From assembly GCA_003254885.1 (NCBI GenBank), contig QANT01001566.1:1-64000 (forward strand): a stretch of 64,000 bases of DNA. The letters run 5' to 3'. The notes below the pieces were generated by a model, which saw only the letters and a program-made list of their open reading frames with translations, was not told where the DNA came from and did no database searches. The stretch's first letter is position 1, and each line of letters starts with the position of its first letter. The position numbers and the translations under genes are program-made. The DNA is from Purshia tridentata (taxonomy: Eukaryota > Streptophyta > Magnoliopsida > Rosales > Rosaceae). Below are positions 61,950 to 64,000 of the stretch, in pieces.

Positions 61950-63898
61950 TCATTCACTGATGTTACAAAGTTGAAGATAAGGGTTATCAAACATTACATA
62001 TTTTGACCAGTATGCCTTGTACTTCGAAATAGCCAAATCCAACCATGGCTTGTAGTTTCCATTGTAATGGATCACAGCTGCATTCTCTATTGCCGTTTGG
62101 TTGAGGGCTGGGTCATAGCCAAGCCCCAAAGCATGCCAACTCCGATCCAACGGCTGTGTCAGGTTATAAAAGGTAATAAGCCCTGGTGGCAATGTACCAA
62201 GTTTCCAAAGAGTTCTATCCTCATTCTGCAAGACAGTTCTTCCATCAGTTACAATTAACACAAAAGTATATAATCTAAAAAATTTAATATAAAGGCATTT
62301 CTTTTTAGGTAACTGAGTGGAAAACATATTTTCGTTCAACTGTTCCATTGTCACAACACAAACTGATATGGAAAATAATTAGAATCAAAACATAATCTTC
62401 ATACAATAAAGGTAAATAAGAGATGTAATCACTTCCAGCACTTCTTGCAAGATTTTCATCCGTAACCATATACTAATATTATTGTTCTGCCCATGAAGAA
62501 ATCCTATGCTTCCAGAGGGTCAATGAAGAGAAAACAGAAGACGAGAACCAAAAGCCATTAAGACAAAGATCCATAGCACGCTACATTTCCCACCCAAAAC
62601 ACTATATTAAGGTTTTTTCCATTTTCTTATTGGATATTAAACTGATCAACAGATACTAATACAGACAAAGTGAGCCAAAATTAGCATGTCATATTCTATA
62701 GTAAAGTATATGTGCCTATGACACGTTAATTTATACCCTATCAAGTTAACCAGCCTTGGATTTGAGTCCTTGTCCTTGTAGTGAATGACAAACAATTTTG
62801 AATCTATGTGAGAAATTATCATATTAGATAAAGTGGAACAAATGCAGCAGTCAGCGACTCCATATCATTCAAACACACCCAGTACACAGCAACAGAGATG
62901 CATAAAGTTACAAAATTACAAATATATAGAGGAAAACATGACAAAAGCATACCATATCTTGCCAATAATGATAGATTCCAGTGATGTTTCGCTTCCTCCA
63001 CTCCTTCAAGTCAAAGATATTCATGCCGAATGCCCAACCACAAGCATTTCGATCAAAATTCTCCGAGATTAGTGGATGTGAGAAGTTGAGATATTTATCA
63101 TACCTATGGAAGCTCTCTTTGCAGGTCTCCACTGCACCATTTACATTCCCTTGAAGATCAATAGACCAAAGAGGGGTCAAATCCTTCTGAACTACAATAT
63201 CATCATCCAAAAATAGAATCTTATCCAACTTTGGGTAAACATCATGAATGTAGAATCTGAGATGATTCAGCAGGGACAAATATTTTGGATTCCGATATTT
63301 GAGTTGGTCAGAACCCAGCGAGAGGGAGGAAGGATGATTTGCCTTGAAATAATATTCTTGAAGTCTGGCAGATTCAAGTTGACGTAGAACAGAACAGGAA
63401 GAGGAATTCAGCCACTTGAAATCATCAATGTTTTCAACCTGGACTGTTGCTCCTGCAGGAGGGTTGACAAGAAACCACATTTTCATAGCAGCATAATTTA
63501 GTTTATCGGTGACTATATGGAAAACATGCTTGTTGGGATTCTTTGCATGCAGCACAGTAGAATTAACAACCACTGACGTTGCTAGTACATTATCGGAAAA
63601 GATGGCATAGTGGTAGAGAGAAGGATCCTCAAGCTTTTCTTTGTTAACAGCCTCTCTATTATGATAACCCAACAGGAAATAGTCTGCTGCAAGTTGTAGA
63701 GGAAGGCAATGCAACGGTTTAGGGACTGTTTTCGCTGCAAGCTGAATCAAAAATGCACTCTTTTTCTTCAGAGCATTTACATTATCTTCAGTTGACTGAA
63801 GCATGGTTCTTAACTTCCTTTCCATTGTGAGGCAGTCATATAACTTGTCCTTTGATATAGACAGAACACGGCCCATTTCTTGTGCTCGATTAAGTGCA
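61950..63898 (-). CDS. GAUT8/GAUT9-like galacturonosyltransferase (GT8), 3' part only
   Basis: Two minus-strand exons, 62953-63898 and 61950-62225, encode the last about 406 residues; upstream exons lie beyond the right edge. The intron is 727 bp. The GT8 catalytic domain is complete: FLDDDIVVQKDL with the metal-binding DDD, NACGWAFGMNIFDLKEW, and near the end HYNGNYKPW. The phrases AAKTVPKPLHCLPLQLAADY and GLGYDPALNQTAIENAAV are closest to GAUT8 (QUASIMODO1) and GAUT9 as I remember them. These Golgi type II membrane enzymes add galacturonic acid from UDP-GalA to homogalacturonan in pectin synthesis. The membrane anchor and stem are not in this window. The usual full length is about 560 residues, so roughly 150 are missing here. 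The reading frame shows no damage. Confidence 0.9.
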
Positions 63899-64000
63899 CT
63901 GGTCAAGAAAAATAAAAAGTAAAAACTCTGCATGAAAAAACAAGATTGACCCTGGGGTAAGCTTGCTAGTGGATAAAGAGTAGTAAAACCTTGAATGAAG

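Overview
The window is nuclear DNA from a dicot plant, probably a rosid. It is AT-rich, most genes carry GT-AG introns, and there are many microsatellites and short tRNA-derived elements. Nine genes can be modelled and all belong to plant families. I see no bacterial, organellar or viral sequence, no CRISPR array and no rRNA or tRNA gene.

Layout. Plus strand, left part: a U-box/ARM ubiquitin ligase of the PUB15 type (478-3158), a DSK2-type ubiquilin (6238-9440), an uncharacterised plant-specific gene (about 10800-14112), and a three-finger C2H2 repressor of the ZAT2/ZAT3 (DAZ1/DAZ2) type (15495-16628). A gene-poor stretch of about 15 kb follows (16629-32005). It holds only microsatellites, small tandem duplications, a degenerate SINE and a GC-rich islet. 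Next on the plus strand is a NIN-like nitrate transcription factor (32006-35834). All remaining genes are on the minus strand: a P-class PPR protein of the At2g17140 type (37465-40201), a 38-exon NPC1-type sterol transporter (41256-57708), an E-type PLS PPR protein of the At2g17210 type (58962-61238), and the 3' two exons of a GAUT8/9-type galacturonosyltransferase (61950-63898, running off the right edge).

The genes are not an operon and have unrelated jobs: protein turnover, transcription, organelle RNA processing, sterol traffic and pectin synthesis. Their order is informative. DSK2, ZAT2/DAZ1, NLP1, the At2g17140-type PPR and the At2g17210-type PPR all have closest relatives in the Arabidopsis At2g17140-At2g17210 interval, and an NLP next to an NPC1 gene recalls At4g38340/At4g38350. 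The window looks like an ancestral block that Arabidopsis later split by duplication and gene loss. The gene assignments come from remembered family sequences, not from a search.

The points most worth checking are: an NPC1 gene whose usual last exon cannot be found and whose first intron appears to be GC-AG; three SINE insertions with recognisable target-site duplications, two of them inside introns; an uncharacterised conserved 292-residue protein; and an A-tract minisatellite and a GC-rich islet in the gene-poor stretch. I found no convincing new biological system.
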